A stretch of 64,000 nt of DNA from Erigeron canadensis (taxonomy: Eukaryota; Streptophyta; Magnoliopsida; Asterales; Asteraceae). Both the position numbers and the translations under genes were made by a program. Of this stretch, positions 36,801 through 49,762 are shown one piece after another. The notes below the pieces were generated by a model, which did not search any database, was not told the DNA's origin, and saw only the letters and a program-made list of their open reading frames with translations. The stretch spans positions 33,117,516 to 33,181,515 of the forward strand of contig NC_057766.1 of the NCBI RefSeq assembly GCF_010389155.1. Direction: 5' to 3'. Each line of letters opens with the position of its first letter. Position 1 is the stretch's first letter.

Positions 36801-39800
36801 AATTTACAAACTATACATAGTATGAAAAGGAATATATAAAAAGCACCTCAGATCTGGGTCTTCCACCATTGTATTTTAGCATTATATTCAACAACTTTTC
36901 CTCGGTAACCTTCAACTTTACTTTTTGCTTTGGAGTTCTGTCACCACTGCCAAAAAATACTTACAACATAACAACCGAAGCGCTAACACAACCGAGAAGA
37001 AAACAAAGATATAATCTTACTGACGAATAATGGCAATCACACAGTGCAACTCCTCGGCCTGTCCATATGAGCCAATGATCCCACTTCCCTGACGTGTTAG
37101 ACCCTCCGGTTGAGCTGGTTCTTTGACCTTCCAAGGCAAAACTGGTGGAATTGTCGTTGACAGATGAGGAGCTTTGGCATCTAGAAACATCTTCCTCAAC
37201 ACACAGGCAGCATCATCATAATATCTGGGTAATTACGCCAATGTCATGACATCAGCAAGATAACAATATAGGGAGCATTTTGCATAATGGATTTGGCTAT
37301 GAGATATTGAACATCGTAATTTTATCCAAAAAACAAACAAAAATGAGTAAGCAAATTTCATCAGCTTTTTAGTCATTTAAACTTCCAAACAAGGAATGCA
37401 GAAAGCTTTGTATGGTCCTGATGTGATACACAGGCAGCTTTCTGAATGTGTTGTGCGATGTGTCATCTGGCTTACTTTATTTTGCATTGGCTCTTCACAT
37501 CACATCACATCACACATTGGACTTTTCGCCTCTATAAGGCAAGGAACGTGTCGAGATCTTACTAACAATTAAATTATATTCAAGTAATGCAACTACATTG
37601 AACAACAGGTATTTGTTGATTAAAGAGAATAAATAACCAATGTTACACTTAGTAAAAGCTTACTTATAAGAGTTTTTAACAAAGCTCCAACCATTCACAT
37701 CACAAACATATGAACGGCCTTCACAGCGCAAGAGATCAAACCCGCACACCTGTAGAAACATGAGCATGGCAGATCATCAAACAGTAACTAAATTGGTAAA
37801 TGGACAGTGTAAAGGTAGAAATAATATAACCTACCCCTTGCCTAAATGCAATGCAAACTTCTCTTGCCATTTGCTTCTCATTTGGAGTAAGAAGCACTGG
37901 ATACCTGACCTGCCAAAGATAATAAATTCAAATAAAAATAGAATCAACTTTCTAAAGCCCTTCAAATTGGTTATTGAGACATATGGCACACGTTAAATAG
38001 CCTATGCTGTAATGAACATGCAAATTTTCTTGAAATGACTTGTCCTTGAATCTTGATGCAATCCCCAAAAACGGCAAATGTTAATCGACTGCTGTTTCAG
38101 CAGTATGTTGTTGGTATCCTAACAAAATATTGGGTGAAATTCCCATATCATGCAAGGTTCAGAAGTGATTTCATTTTTTTCCTTACACATATCCCTACTC
38201 TTGGCATCAGTGTATCTTTATCTCAATGTAAGAATAAACCATATTAGCCACATAAATTTGGTCACCATCAAGACTAGGCAAACAGTGGCTTACCCAACAA
38301 TAATAAGGCTCTTTCGGAAGATACATACTAAGTGTGAATGAAGTGATGGATTATTATATATATTCAACATAGCACTTACTTCTTTGCCATCTGGATTTCT
38401 CATAACTACGCCATCAACAACAGGAGACTTCCTTGCCTCAGCATGTGCATATTCAGGACCAACTGTATACACCTATCAGCATAAAAAGTAATCAGTAAGG
38501 CAAGAATTTACCCAGATGCATGACTGAATACGTAATCACCACAAAGACAAATGCACTGAACCCACATTTCTCGGCCATACAACCATACATGATCTACAAT
38601 GGATGCACTTGCATACCTTATACTATTTGTGTACCTTATATTATTTGTGTAGCATGAATACATATATGTTATTTTGGTGAGTCCAAACACCCTAACACAA
38701 ATATCAAGGAGGCAAATAATATAACTGGAAGTCAGTAACGCTTCAGGGTACCAGGGTAAAAAAACTAGTCGATGAATTATAAGGCAAGAAGTAGCATTAT
38801 AGCAGATCCAAATCCTGGTAATTAAGTGAGAACACGCTAAAAGTTTATGCCTTTAAAACATAAGAATCTATAGATCATCTATCAGTCGTAAGCATGGGCA
38901 ACAATGGGTCGGTAAGTACCCTGACAAATATAATTGAAATCCTTAGCTCTGTATACTTAATAAAATCATTAAAATGTGAACTAACGTCTAACGACAGTTA
39001 CACAATTTTCCGTGTTTTCTTTGCATATCAGGGCCTACATTGAAGAGCATAAGGATTCTCTATAATCACTCATTCCATCCTATCTACACAGAAGAGGTAG
39101 CCGAATAACAGTAATATAGCATCAGCCTTTTTCTGTGTTAAATCATTATCCCCTTTCCCGTAAGGTCCATGGAAAAGAGTGAGGGTATAAGTAGCATATT
39201 CCAACTAATGGAAGGCAATAAGTGGACATGCTTCATTCCAAACTTGAAACCTGAGCAACCTCAATATGGCAAGATACCATTGATAAATCGGCTGTAAAAC
39301 TCAGAAATAAAAAATATTAAAAATTAAGCAACCTTAACATCTGTTCCTCCGGTTGGCATAAATTCCTCGTATATATAAGACCCCTCGCGTCTCACTCTTC
39401 TAACATCTGGATGAAACTCACTTGATCTATTCCCAACCTGCAAGAAAGCTAAATCAGTGAACAGTGTATAGCTAGTAATAACAAATTGAAAAGTAACACA
39501 TAGCAACTGTGAAACAGAAAACTTACACATGCCTAATTCATATGGAGATATTTCAAGTAGCAAACTTGAAATGACTCTATAATAAAAGTTACACTAGGGT
39601 ATTCAATACCAACAGTTATTTTAACTGCTCATTTGGAACATCCAAAATCCTTATTACCATGAACTTTTTTTTTTTTTGAAAAGTATTACCATGAATTTCA
39701 TGTTTGAAGATGAAAAATTAAGTGTTTCATACATCTGTAGAACTTGCTCTCATAGATGTTGCCAACAGTTCAAGACTACAAGAAAATGGAAATAACATCT

Positions 39801-41288
39801 TAACTATAAACTATCTCATGGGAAGCATGTTAGACCTAGATATTTAGCTTCAAATATGACGTAATAAAAGAAGCAGTGACATAAATATATAGAATACAAA
39901 AAGAAGTACAAGGAAGATGAAACATATAAAATCATTTGATCTCAGAACATCCAGTCCCGCATACTTTTTTTTTTTTTTTAACAAAAGTGTAAACTATATA
40001 TTAATCACCAAGAGACTATACATATACAATCTACTTTGTAGCAAAGAATGGACAGGCCCAAACTGCCAACCAAAGTAGATATTAAGATACAAATATCAGA
40101 CACAATATAAAAAAGACAATGACTCAAATTCACACAAACGCTACAAGCGACAAGTTACAAAATTTTAGACCATTATTATGTGTCTCACGAATTCACATAC
40201 TATATATAGCTACATGGATAATAAAAGAGCAGTGACATAAATATATAGAATACAAAAAGAAGTATAAGGAAGATGAAACATATAAAATCATTTGATCTCA
40301 GAACATCCAGTCCCGCATACTTTCTTTTTTTTTTTAACAAAAGTGTAAACTATATATTAATCACCAAGAAACTATATATCTACAATCTACTTTGTAGCAA
40401 AGAATGGACATGCCCAAACTGCCAACCAAAGTAGATATTAAGATACAAAGATCAGACACAATACAAAAAAAAAATGACTCAAATTCACACAGTAAACCTT
40501 CATGAATGTAGCATATCAGATCTTAATTCTTTCAACAAGCCAACAGGATATGTTTACCTATTTTACAAGTTTATCTCGTTACACTTGGAAGTAAAGAAGT
40601 TATAACCTAGCAGTATTAGAGTTAGCCAAGTCTTATAAGAGACAAATGTGTGTAGATTATTATGTAGTGTGTGAATGTTTACCTTTCTAAAAAAATAATC
40701 AAGTTGGAAAGCTCACCTTTCGAAATAACTCTTTCATGCCACCCCCTGCTGAGCTGGGGTAATATATCATTATTCTGTGATCGTCACCTTTAAACAAGAA
40801 AAAACAGAAAAGCTAAACATACTTAGTTATATACAGTGTATACAAAAGCCTTCAAAAGTAGCATCACTGGTGAACATGGACGTTCTATAAGTGTGAACTT
40901 CGCACTTTGTTAGAATTAATTTGGAATGAATATAGAATGCATACAAAGATTAGAACCACCATATATAGAGGCACATATAAAAAGGGAAAAAAAAAGTATC
41001 TGTATTAAGTAGAAAGCGTATGAAACAACTGCGCAAAGTGCATACCATGAACAGGCTTCTCCACGAAAGGCTTCCAAAATCGCTGCCCATGAACTTCAAC
41101 AAAATCTTCTTCCTCGACAAAATACTCCAAGTCTTGATATGGTTTGTCCCTATTTACAAATGCATATCTTGGAACTGGAATTCCATACATTTCGAGGCAC
41201 TTGATTTTAACCGGAGAAGAAACAATTAGAAATGAAAACAGAAAAGAGATAGAAATAGAGAGTGCAACTGTGCAAGTATGCATGTGTA

Positions 41289-41330
<42 letters not shown>

Positions 41331-44300
41331 GACCGTGTGAATAGAAACAAATAAGAATTATTTCAGACAAATATTTTTGTCCTCAAGTCCTCATAAATAA
41401 CATAGAATCAACATAAGTGTGCCCGATTTCCCATATTCGCGATGTATAATACTATAGCCGAATTTGGTGATTGGCTAGTGTGAAAATGAGGTCATTTGAT
41501 TTGGAACCTGGTACTTGACTACTTAAGGTTTGTGTTGTTTACAACAGTAGTATCGACACCTTTGGTACAGCTCATTAGGCACCAAGTGAACTGCTTGATC
41601 TTACAATACAAGTTTTTAATAAACATTTAACCACATAAGCATGAGCCAAGAAAGCCTAAGTAGTTTGAGTACTAAAACAAACACTATACCCAGAAACTAT
41701 ACCAAGGAAAAGAAAAGAAAAGATGGGTTGAAGTAGACCTACAAAAGATCAGGTAGCTGTAATCACCTTTTAGATGTAAATCATGGACATAACTTATTGC
41801 CTAATTGGCTAGATGGCTTGGTTTATTACACTTTTGGCACCTGCATTATGTTATCTGATGGATGACATCTACATTCTAAGGTCAGCCATAATTAGCAACT
41901 AACAATGAATGGAAATATTGGGATTTGAGGTACCAGCTAGATCTCACTACCACGAAGAAGTGAAGATTCTTACCAGGAAGCATAGATGAACACAATTGGA
42001 GGCTACAAGGAGAAAATACTGACACTAGCCATTTTTACTCTGTTTCAATTCAACTTAACTATGCTACTTGTAACACGTTTTTCTTGGTATATATTTTCCA
42101 AAAACAATTAATAATAGCAACCAGACCCTCATTGTCCTAAATTCTATGATTAACCACTGGACAAAAAAGGCCAGTTCATAAACCAAAACATGGTTTTATT
42201 AAAGTTCATACCTCGTATACTTTCCTCCGATCATGAAGAAGGTGTTGTGGTTCCAGTTCATTGACAAGGAAAGGTCTGAAGAATAAATAAGTAAAAGGTG
42301 AGTAACCAGGTTTGAGCAGGACTCACAGACTGCTAATAACAGTCATAAATGCTTGCATGCTAGGTAAACAACATGTACAATAATGAGAACCTCTATAAGA
42401 AAACTAGTGTAGCCTTCAAACTGAGCATATACTGATCTAAGAGATACTTGAGATATACTTCTGGTCTGTTTCACCCATTTGACTAGATCCCTAACGTACA
42501 TAAAAAACAGAGTAATGTGTCTGTGCATAACAGAAAAGAGTAATTTATCATGATTGCCTATTTGTCAAGAATTAATAGACACTATACAGAACCAGACAGA
42601 TATCTACTAGTCAAATCAAGAAGAATGATGGGAAAGGCAATTTAAGATATCAAAGTTTAGAAGAAACAAACAGATCCTGGTTTTCAAGACTCGGGACTAT
42701 ACTGAGAGTCAATTTTGGTTGACCATGGCCATATCGGAATGTATAAAACAACGGAGTAGATACACGCATCCAATATACAACTACCAGTAATGCCAGAAAA
42801 AATCCAACAGAATTATGATCTGACAATTGAATGATTTACTATTACAGAAGTACCATAATTTAGGATTTCAAATCTTCTTAAAACGGCATAAAGTTCAAAA
42901 TAACATCAAAGTTGCGAAGTGACCTAAAATAGCTAAAGCACCTTCAGATCCACACACACACACACAAAAAAAAAAAAAAACTCTTGAAAGGTTCATACTT
43001 CATAGATTTCTATCTTTGTCACACAAGTAATACTAAGATGTCTATTCAACAATCCAGCACAATGCTGCCAAAACTTGCTAAAGAGTAATCATACTAAAAC
43101 TATGCTTTGGATATGAATGATGAGACACTTATGCCAAATGACTTGTTTATGTTTGAGAAACCTGCTCTTATCATACAAGCTGACAAGAAGATGAGAATTT
43201 TAAAAATCAAAGTAATAAAACAACATACTTCCTTAGTGCAGCATATGCTTCGGCTTTCTCAAGCGGATATCCAGAGGAATGAAAAGCAATCAAACAATCA
43301 CACAATGGCCAGCTGAAATAATGAACACAAGGCAATAAGTTTGATAGAAATCAGGTAATATCTTATCGTTACCTTAGAAGGAAAATTGCAATATGTGGTC
43401 TACATATATAATTTGCATATAGAAGACATATTGTTAACCATAAGCCTGGGAACTACTCATAGTATGATAGTTAATACCAAATTCAACGATGGTCAATATT
43501 GACTTGCTATCTGGCATTTACCCCATTTTACCGTCTTCATGGTTAAGATTAATAAGCAAGCACTTCAAATGTCAAGCAATTTTCTCATTTCATCTACCAA
43601 AAAAAACTTTTTATCACCTTCCAACCATAAATCCAATCATATATGTTTTGCCTATCCAATAAAATTAGGCTATAGGTATACCGTAAAAAACATGTTACAG
43701 ATAGAAACAATTTTTAGGCACCCCTAAAGACTTTACAAATACATCAAGTTTGAAAGTGGACTCTATCTGTGGCAAAGAATCTCATAAAAAACACTGTATA
43801 TATGTCAATAATTGCAAAATTAAGCCATATAATAAAATTAATGACTATAAAACTACTTATAATTGATGGTGACTGATTGATATATATACGAACTAGTATC
43901 GTACAAACATACCTCTCTACCGGTTCGTCCAGTATAACTCTGTCTCCAAAATAGATGATCTACACAATCATAATACAAAATATTATTATCAAAAGTTTTT
44001 AACAAAGAACTAATTAAATCAGAACACATATTAGTTGCTTTCATGTTAATTAAATATAAATAAAAATGAAATATATACACAGAGAGCAATATATAGTCTA
44101 ACAATAAAAACTTCTTTTTTCTTAACTGAATATAATAGCCAACCTTTAGAATATCCGAATCTCATTTCAATTTCATCCAAAAGCACAACAGAATCAATTT
44201 ATTCAAATAATAATAAATAAATATATATAATAAAACTCCAAGTAACGAATAGTTAAGAACTTACTTCAAATTCACCAAACGCTTGAAGCCTCTCAAGTAT

Positions 44301-44565
44301 TTGTCCCATCGGAGCTGAGAAAACCTAACGCAACGGCGCCGCCATAACCGCCGCCGGAAATTAAAAAAATAAAAAAATCAGTGAATGAAACTTATAAGAA
44401 ATATAGTTAGAAACACGATCACTGTAAACACATTCCGGTCATCATCGTCCGTCGGAGAACTGTGTGTGTGAATGTGTGTGAAATATATGAAAAATAGAAC
44501 AGAACCTCGGGGCCGCATTTCACCTTCTTTTCCATTACACATACTCCGACTATTATTTTCTTCAT
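30835..44565 (-). CDS. VIH: Diphosphoinositol pentakisphosphate kinase/phosphatase (VIH/PPIP5K)
   Basis: Thirty exons, 1045 aa, all phases consistent (minus): 44565-44506, 44324-44265, 43959-43913, 43312-43229, 42275-42212, 41199-41046, 40787-40717, 39437-39333, 38472-38380, 37909-37835, 37749-37664, 37224-37021, 36946-36847, 36751-36681, 36178-36097, 35385-35233, 35051-35009, 34848-34766, 34579-34517, 34432-34358, 33878-33753, 33391-33150, 33043-32999, 32897-32831, 32605-32534, 32415-32165, 32010-31953, 31871-31704, 31580-31506, 31095-30835. VIH enzymes make and degrade InsP8, the ligand of SPX phosphate sensors and of the jasmonate co-receptor. The N-terminal ATP-grasp kinase (about 5-330) shows [17 protein letters not shown] and [20 protein letters not shown]. 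The histidine-phosphatase-like domain starts at R367-H368 ([10 protein letters not shown]) and ends in [12 protein letters not shown]. The ATG at 44565 has an in-frame TGA just upstream. Intact. Confidence 0.97.
39862..40491. repeat. Duplicated ~275-bp block inside a VIH intron
   Basis: 39862-40136 and 40219-40491 are direct copies, roughly 95% identical, separated by 82 bp, in the intron between the exons at 39333 and 40717. Each contains a poly-T run followed by AACAAAAGTGTAAACTATAT, which in reverse reads as a body ending in a poly-A tail, so the original unit may be the 3' end of a LINE-type retroelement. Confidence 0.8.
41288..41330. repeat. Compound (GT)n(GA)n microsatellite in a VIH intron
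   Basis: About ten GT units run directly into about ten GA units, close to the exon at 41046-41199. Confidence 0.9.
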
Positions 44566-46219
44566 CTTTATTTCTTCACTTTTTCAGAATGCAGGTCTCA
44601 CTTTTTATACATAAGCTGAGATATTTCTAACTACAGAAAAATATAGACAGATATTTATTATTTAAATATGTATATAGATATAGTAAATATGTATGTATAG
44701 GTATAGAACTATAGATATAGATAGAGTAAATATGTATGTATGTGTGTAGAGAGAGTACCAGAAATACGAGAATATCGGGGAGGAAGGAAAAAGGGAGGAC
44801 GGTGTGATCTGAAAATGCGATTTAACAGAAAAATGCTGAAAAAGGAAAAAGGTTACGTATTTATAATATAAGAATATCCGTGGAAAAACGGGATTTTTGA
44901 TATGATAATATGGATGGATGGTGTGGGGATACTGGAATATACACAACACATATACCTCTTTCAGGAAAAATGGATTTGGCTTTATGTGGTCTTTCCCGTC
45001 GTTTTCTCTACTTTTTTTCACTCGCAACTCGAGTTGAAAAGGAGAAAAATAAAGGTGTGACTGTGAAAATGCAAAAGTAACTATATATAATATATCAACC
45101 AATATTATACCAACGCTATGAAAATGGTTATAGTCAACATTTTATATTAGCAATTTATTGTGTGTCAATGTAAAATCAGGTAACGCGTTATATATTAAAT
45201 TTTCTATAGTAGTGGTTTTCACAAGTTGAATAATGTCAATAAAGGAAAGCTTGCGTTTGACAATATCGTTCGATGTAATCCATTTGGGTGGAGTAAGTGA
45301 TCATGTTGTCTCGTTATACATGATGATGACTATATTTATCATCATGCATTTATTTTGAAACAAATCAACGGAGTTTCTCTATTTAGTCAAACATATAAAA
45401 AACAATAATTTAATTTCTTCTGGACCTTTGAGAGTCATTTGATAATTACTACCAGGTATATATTCCATTAGTTGTGTATGACTCATATATAAGTACATGG
45501 TAGTTAATTTGTCCCTTGCAAGTGGTCTATTATGTGGAAATATGTCATTATCACAATGAAGATATATGATGCTTTAAACACAAGTGGCAAGTTTTAATGC
45601 ATAACCACTCCGTGTCGCTAGATAGATTTGTGAATTTGTGATCACATGTGAAGTTTTTAATGAGATAACGAACACAAATAGTTGGACCACCCGTCGTATA
45701 CTCGTATCTATCCATAACATTACATTAATTCATCAAATTGAAATATTACAAGTCTAAGCTAATGCTTTATTGCTTCATCAATCAAGATACTTGAGTAATG
45801 AAACTTTTTGGTGTCAACGCTATTTGTTTGATAATTATGTGAAATAACAAGTTATTTTCCTAAATATTTTAAATGAGACAACGTTTATTTAAATGACCTT
45901 AGAACCATTAATAGCTAGCTTTGGTATCAATTTTAACCGACATTTATTTAAATAGACAACAATTAAAACTTATATCACAAGATGATATCGATATGGTCAT
46001 ATTTTGTTGAAAAGCCCCAAAGAAATGAAGTAGAAAAAATGCAAAACTTGTCTTTACTAAGGTGTCACATTAATCTGATTTGGTCTGGATTTCACATTAT
46101 CTAAGTTAAACCCATATACATGTCATTATAGAGAATCAAACGTGAAACCTATGAAAAAAATTACAAATGCATTATGCATCTACAAGTTGAATTGGTTTCA
46201 TTTGCAAATAAAATATACT
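44566..46219. other. 5' flank of VIH and intergenic DNA
   Basis: No second gene seen. ATAGATATAG-type simple repeats occur at 44650-44760 near the VIH start. The 146-codon frame at 44662-45102 is Tyr/Ile/Phe-rich and reads these simple repeats. Confidence 0.4.
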
Positions 46220-46600
46220 ATTATTGTCGAGAAATTTGTACAGATGGGACAAAAACTACCTCAATTGGTGTAACTAGCAACAAGACTCGATATATTTGTA
46301 AAACTAGGAAGTCCGGTGTTGTAGACACTGAACTTGTCCACGTACATTGAAGTTTGGTGTCTACAACACCGAACTTATCCTCGTGTAACTAAGAAGATAT
46401 ATGGATAAACTGTTGCAGCAATGGAAAAGCACCTCCACGTGGGCAAGTTCGGTGTTGTAGACACCGAACTTCAATGTACGTGGACAAGTTCGGTGTCTAC
46501 AACACCGGACTTCCTAGTTTTACAAAAATATTAAGTCTTGTTCTTAGTTACATCAATTGAAGTATTTTTTTCTCATCCGCACAAATTTTTCATTATTGTC
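46220..46600. mobile_element. Mutator-like MITE with nested palindromes
   Basis: Body 46229-46591 (363 bp), flanked by the perfect 9-bp direct repeat ATTATTGTC (46220-46228 and 46592-46600), the Mutator target size. The two arms of about 150 bp are inverted repeats of each other; the outer part is ~80% identical and the inner 75 bp nearly perfect. Inside the arms the 27-bp unit AAGTTCGGTGTTGTAGACAC+CGAACTT, itself a hairpin (AAGTTCGGTGT/ACACCGAACTT around a 5-nt loop), occurs four times in alternating orientation, spaced by GTCCACGTACATTG. The central ~65 bp are unpaired. No coding capacity. Confidence 0.8.
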
Positions 46601-47473
46601 ACTTTGAAGTAATAAGTTTCACTATCACTAGACATTATTGAATACTTAGTACTTATGCACAACTACTAACGAGAACATAATTCCAAATATATTTATCGAA
46701 ATGTTATGAGAGCTAAGTACATTTTAGAAGCAACTTATGTTGATAATACAATTAGATTAAAGTTATGTAACCCAAAAGCCTTTCCTGGAGACAGATTAAT
46801 CTAACGTCATTCTATGTGTTTGTTAAAATAATAAAAGGTGATTGTAGTTTATTTGCAAGTAGGTTAAGTGGGAGTTAGAGTGGACTACTAACTTGTATTA
46901 ATGTGACAATGCGTACCTAACGGTCCAACTTCACTAGTACTACATTCTATAATATTTTCAATGGATTATCCAATTTATTTTGATATTAGTTTCATCGATG
47001 TACGTGACACAATATCAACTTTTCATTGTAGTCCAGTGATCAAAAGTTTGATCCCAATTATATTCATAGTTCTCAGACTATCATAACTAAGAAAGACTTA
47101 AAATTATTTTGAAAATCACGCACTATGTACAATTGTGAAAATCACCTGTTTTGAAAATCACCTGTTTCCACATTCTTGTTTTGAAAATCACCTGTTTCCA
47201 CATTATTTTTTAAATACACCTACAAAAATCATGCACTATGTACAAATGTACAATTGTGATGTATATAGGAAAATGAAGATAGAAATAAATAGCCACCTAG
47301 TTAATGATAAATTTGACAGCTTTCAAGATTGATAATGGATTATGGACATATGGTGTATCAATCATGCTAAGTTGCTAACAATTAATGGAGCTCATTGACA
47401 TACAAAATCCTCGTATCACTGGACTTATACGATGACTTAAGCCTCTTTCTTAGCTTAGGGTCTTTAAAGTGAA
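46601..47473. other. Intergenic, no gene seen
   Basis: AT-rich DNA. A short tandem duplication of TTTTGAAAATCACCTGTTTC plus CACATT lies at about 47149-47206, with a third partial unit before it. The open frame across it is a by-product of that repeat. Confidence 0.4.
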
Positions 47474-47643
47474 CGAGCATGGTACCTGCGCAATGAGACG
47501 GCAGTAGTGGGGAAGACGGCCTGTTAGAGATTTTGGGTAGTTACATAAAAAAAAAACCAAAAAAGTCCAATGGCAAATCTGGTAATTCAAAGGCAAAATT
47601 ACCTAATATAGAATATATCATTTCTTTTATAAGGTATTATAGA
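47474..47643 (-). mobile_element. Degenerate mini-Helitron
   Basis: On the minus strand it starts TCTATAATACCTTATAAAAG and ends CATTGCGCAGGTACCATGCTCG before T. Both ends match the mini-Helitrons at 5450 and 26695, except CTCG for CTAG and a missing A before the 5' TC. Only 170 bp. Confidence 0.4.
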
Positions 47644-47844
47644 AGAGCGTAGCGTGCACCTCGTTCAGATAGTTTTGCAATTATACCTACGCGATAATAT
47701 GATTTTACGAACTCTTCCATTTCTAGTTTGTTTCTCATCCTTAGAGCCCTTGGTCTTCTCCCTATCTTTATGTTTTTCCGAGACAAATGATCTCACACCA
47801 AATAATATTTTTGACATTATAGATTCCGAATGTTTCAACATATC

Positions 47845-48318
47845 TTAAGGGGAGTCTACTATCTCAATATGCCACAAAATCTTTTTATTGATATCATTTT
47901 GCTTTTCATTTAATAGAAGATCATGTGTAATCAAGCTACCTAATGGGGGATGTCCAGAATGTCCTTTCAAGTAGCTACCATGAAGCGTCTTCAACCAAAT
48001 TGAATATGGTTCCCGTGAGTCAAATTGACTCACGGGTAACCATAAGTGAGAAGTATTCTTTTTCTCCGGTAGAGTTTGAATGACTCTAAGATTTCGGGCA
48101 ATCATTCCTGGAATAGAAGGTTGGTTTGATGCGGTCAGGTATTTCCCGTAACAACTTTTCAAGTATAGAGATTCTGCATCGTTCACCTCAACCGTCCATT
48201 GTGCATTTTTTGTTAAACTATCTCGTGATTTTGAAACGGATATTTCATCTTGTGCAATTAGATACCTATCTTGACCATTTTTTAGACGGATGATCATGTC
48301 ATTTTGGAAAACTTCCAT
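47845..48318 (-). CDS. DUF569 (actin-cross-linking/fascin-like) domain protein, single domain
   Basis: One uninterrupted exon of 157 aa from the ATG at 48318 (MEVFQNDMIIRLKNGQDRYL) to TGA/TAG at 47845. The sequence has the beta-trefoil style repeats of DUF569: a first block ending AQWTVEV, then LYLKSCYGKYLTAS, and a second set IWLKTLHGSYLKGHSGHPPL with a final ILWHIEIVD. Function is unknown; the fold resembles fascin, and the domain is plant-specific. The frame upstream starts only at TTG, so this ATG is the likely start. Many family members have two domains or a longer C-terminus, so this copy may be short or trimmed. A hairpin lies 42 bp upstream, and no TATA box is obvious. Confidence 0.8.
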   Translation of the reverse strand: MEVFQNDMIIRLKNGQDRYLIAQDEISVSKSRDSLTKNAQWTVEVNDAESLYLKSCYGKYLTASNQPSIPGMIARNLRVIQTLPEKKNTSHLWLPVSQFDSREPYSIWLKTLHGSYLKGHSGHPPLGSLITHDLLLNEKQNDINKKILWHIEIVDSP

Positions 48319-48359
48319 ATCGATCAAGACGTATTAAATACTAGCTAGCAAGAAATCGT

Positions 48360-48422
48360 TAGATTTATCTTCAACCTACATTCGCCTATACAGGTCAACG
48401 TTGTATGTTGAAGATAAATCTA
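48360..48422. repeat. 21-bp inverted repeat upstream of the DUF569 gene
   Basis: The arms 48360-48380 and 48402-48422 (TAGATTTATCTTCAAC...) pair at 20 of 21 positions around a 21-nt loop. The structure lies 42 bp before the DUF569 start codon, in its leader or promoter. Confidence 0.8.
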
Positions 48423-49514
48423 GGGCAAATTATTTGGTAACATGCACAAAGCAAGATTTGGACGAAAGCCAAGGAAATATGGATACGGTAAAGGAGTTGA
48501 GTTTCACAATGAAATTATGCCAAATTTGGTATGTTTCAACATATTGGTTATTTTATAAGATTTTGGATTCAACCTAACACGTTGCTCAATTAACACCAAT
48601 TACGGGCTACAAATCCAAAAGCATCATCTGTCATTTCTCAAAAAACCAATCTCACAAATCTTGATTTCCTACTAGTTCCTAGTTAAAACTTAATTATTAC
48701 CACTGGTGCGCGCTTATGTTAGTACATCAATTATTATGTAAAACCTTAAATATATTAAGGAGATACAATATTATAAGAAACCTTTGAAAATGTTTCATGT
48801 ATATGAAGTACATTATGCTAAACCAACTTATTAGTTAGAAGTTCAATCATTTAACCAATTTAGAGTCCTTTACACGTTTTTTTTTTGTTGTCAAAAGTTG
48901 TTCAAGTTGCTTTTTATCTTAGTTTTATCGCATAAAACAAACCACTTTCTTTCCTGCACGAAATTCCAAATCCACGAAGGAGTAATGTCACAATTTTATT
49001 TTATAGGACATGGATTATTGAGAGGGCGGCTTGACTCGGAAAATGACTTTGGGTTGAAAGTTGAATTGGAATCACCTAAAGTTAAAATATTTAAATTGGT
49101 AAAATTAAACAAATCAAAATATTTTGCCCGTCACATAATTTCTAACTCCATATATAGAAGTTAGATTCCAAATTTAACATATATTATCCGTCCATATCTT
49201 AATCTAACATATATTATCCGTAGTTGTTGGGATATTAGCATACTCTTATTGTCTTCTTGTACTTTATTATATTAATCACTTTTTTGTTTGTCAATTTTCA
49301 CTAAAACTAATTCAAGAATGACATCTGTGTTTCATGACATATAAATAATCAATGTTATGATTTTGATCAGAGGATTCTTTTGAGATCGATGGATGAATTT
49401 CACGTTCTTAATGTCATTGGACTTAAATGCTACTTGAGTACAGAATTTGGATTTGCTCTGGTTTTAGTTTGAACTTTAAAATTGGTTTGACTGAAAGGTA
49501 ATCGACTAAATATA
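48423..49514. other. Intergenic, no gene seen
   Basis: AT-rich DNA. The 88-codon frame at 48898-49164 shows no family signature and I do not support it as a gene. Confidence 0.4.
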
Positions 49515-49762
49515 TACTCTATCTGTCCCATTAAATGTGTCCAATTTTAATTTTTAAAGTCTTTCTTTATAAACTTTAACCTTAAATATTTTGATTTGTG
49601 TTATATAATTAATATTTGATGAAAATTATACCAATAAAATATACATTTAAAACTCAATCAATTCATATATATAACTTTCATCAAATACTTTATAACACAA
49701 ATCAAAATATTTAAGGTCAAAGTTTATAAATGAAGACTTTGAAAAGTAGGACGGAAGGAGTA
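49515..49762. mobile_element. Stowaway (Tc1/mariner) MITE
   Basis: TA target dinucleotides (49515-49516 and 49761-49762) flank ends CTCTATCTGTCCCATTAAAT and GTAGGACGGAAGGAG, the Stowaway-type CTCCNTCCGTCCC pattern. The two halves fold back over most of the 244 bp (TAACACAAATCAAAATATTT pairs with the left half). Non-coding. Confidence 0.85.

Noticed and set aside
44662..45102. 146-codon frame on the minus strand upstream of VIH
   Set aside because: Low-complexity Tyr/Ile/Phe-rich translation of ATAGATAT simple repeats, and the VIH start lies downstream with a proper family N-terminus.
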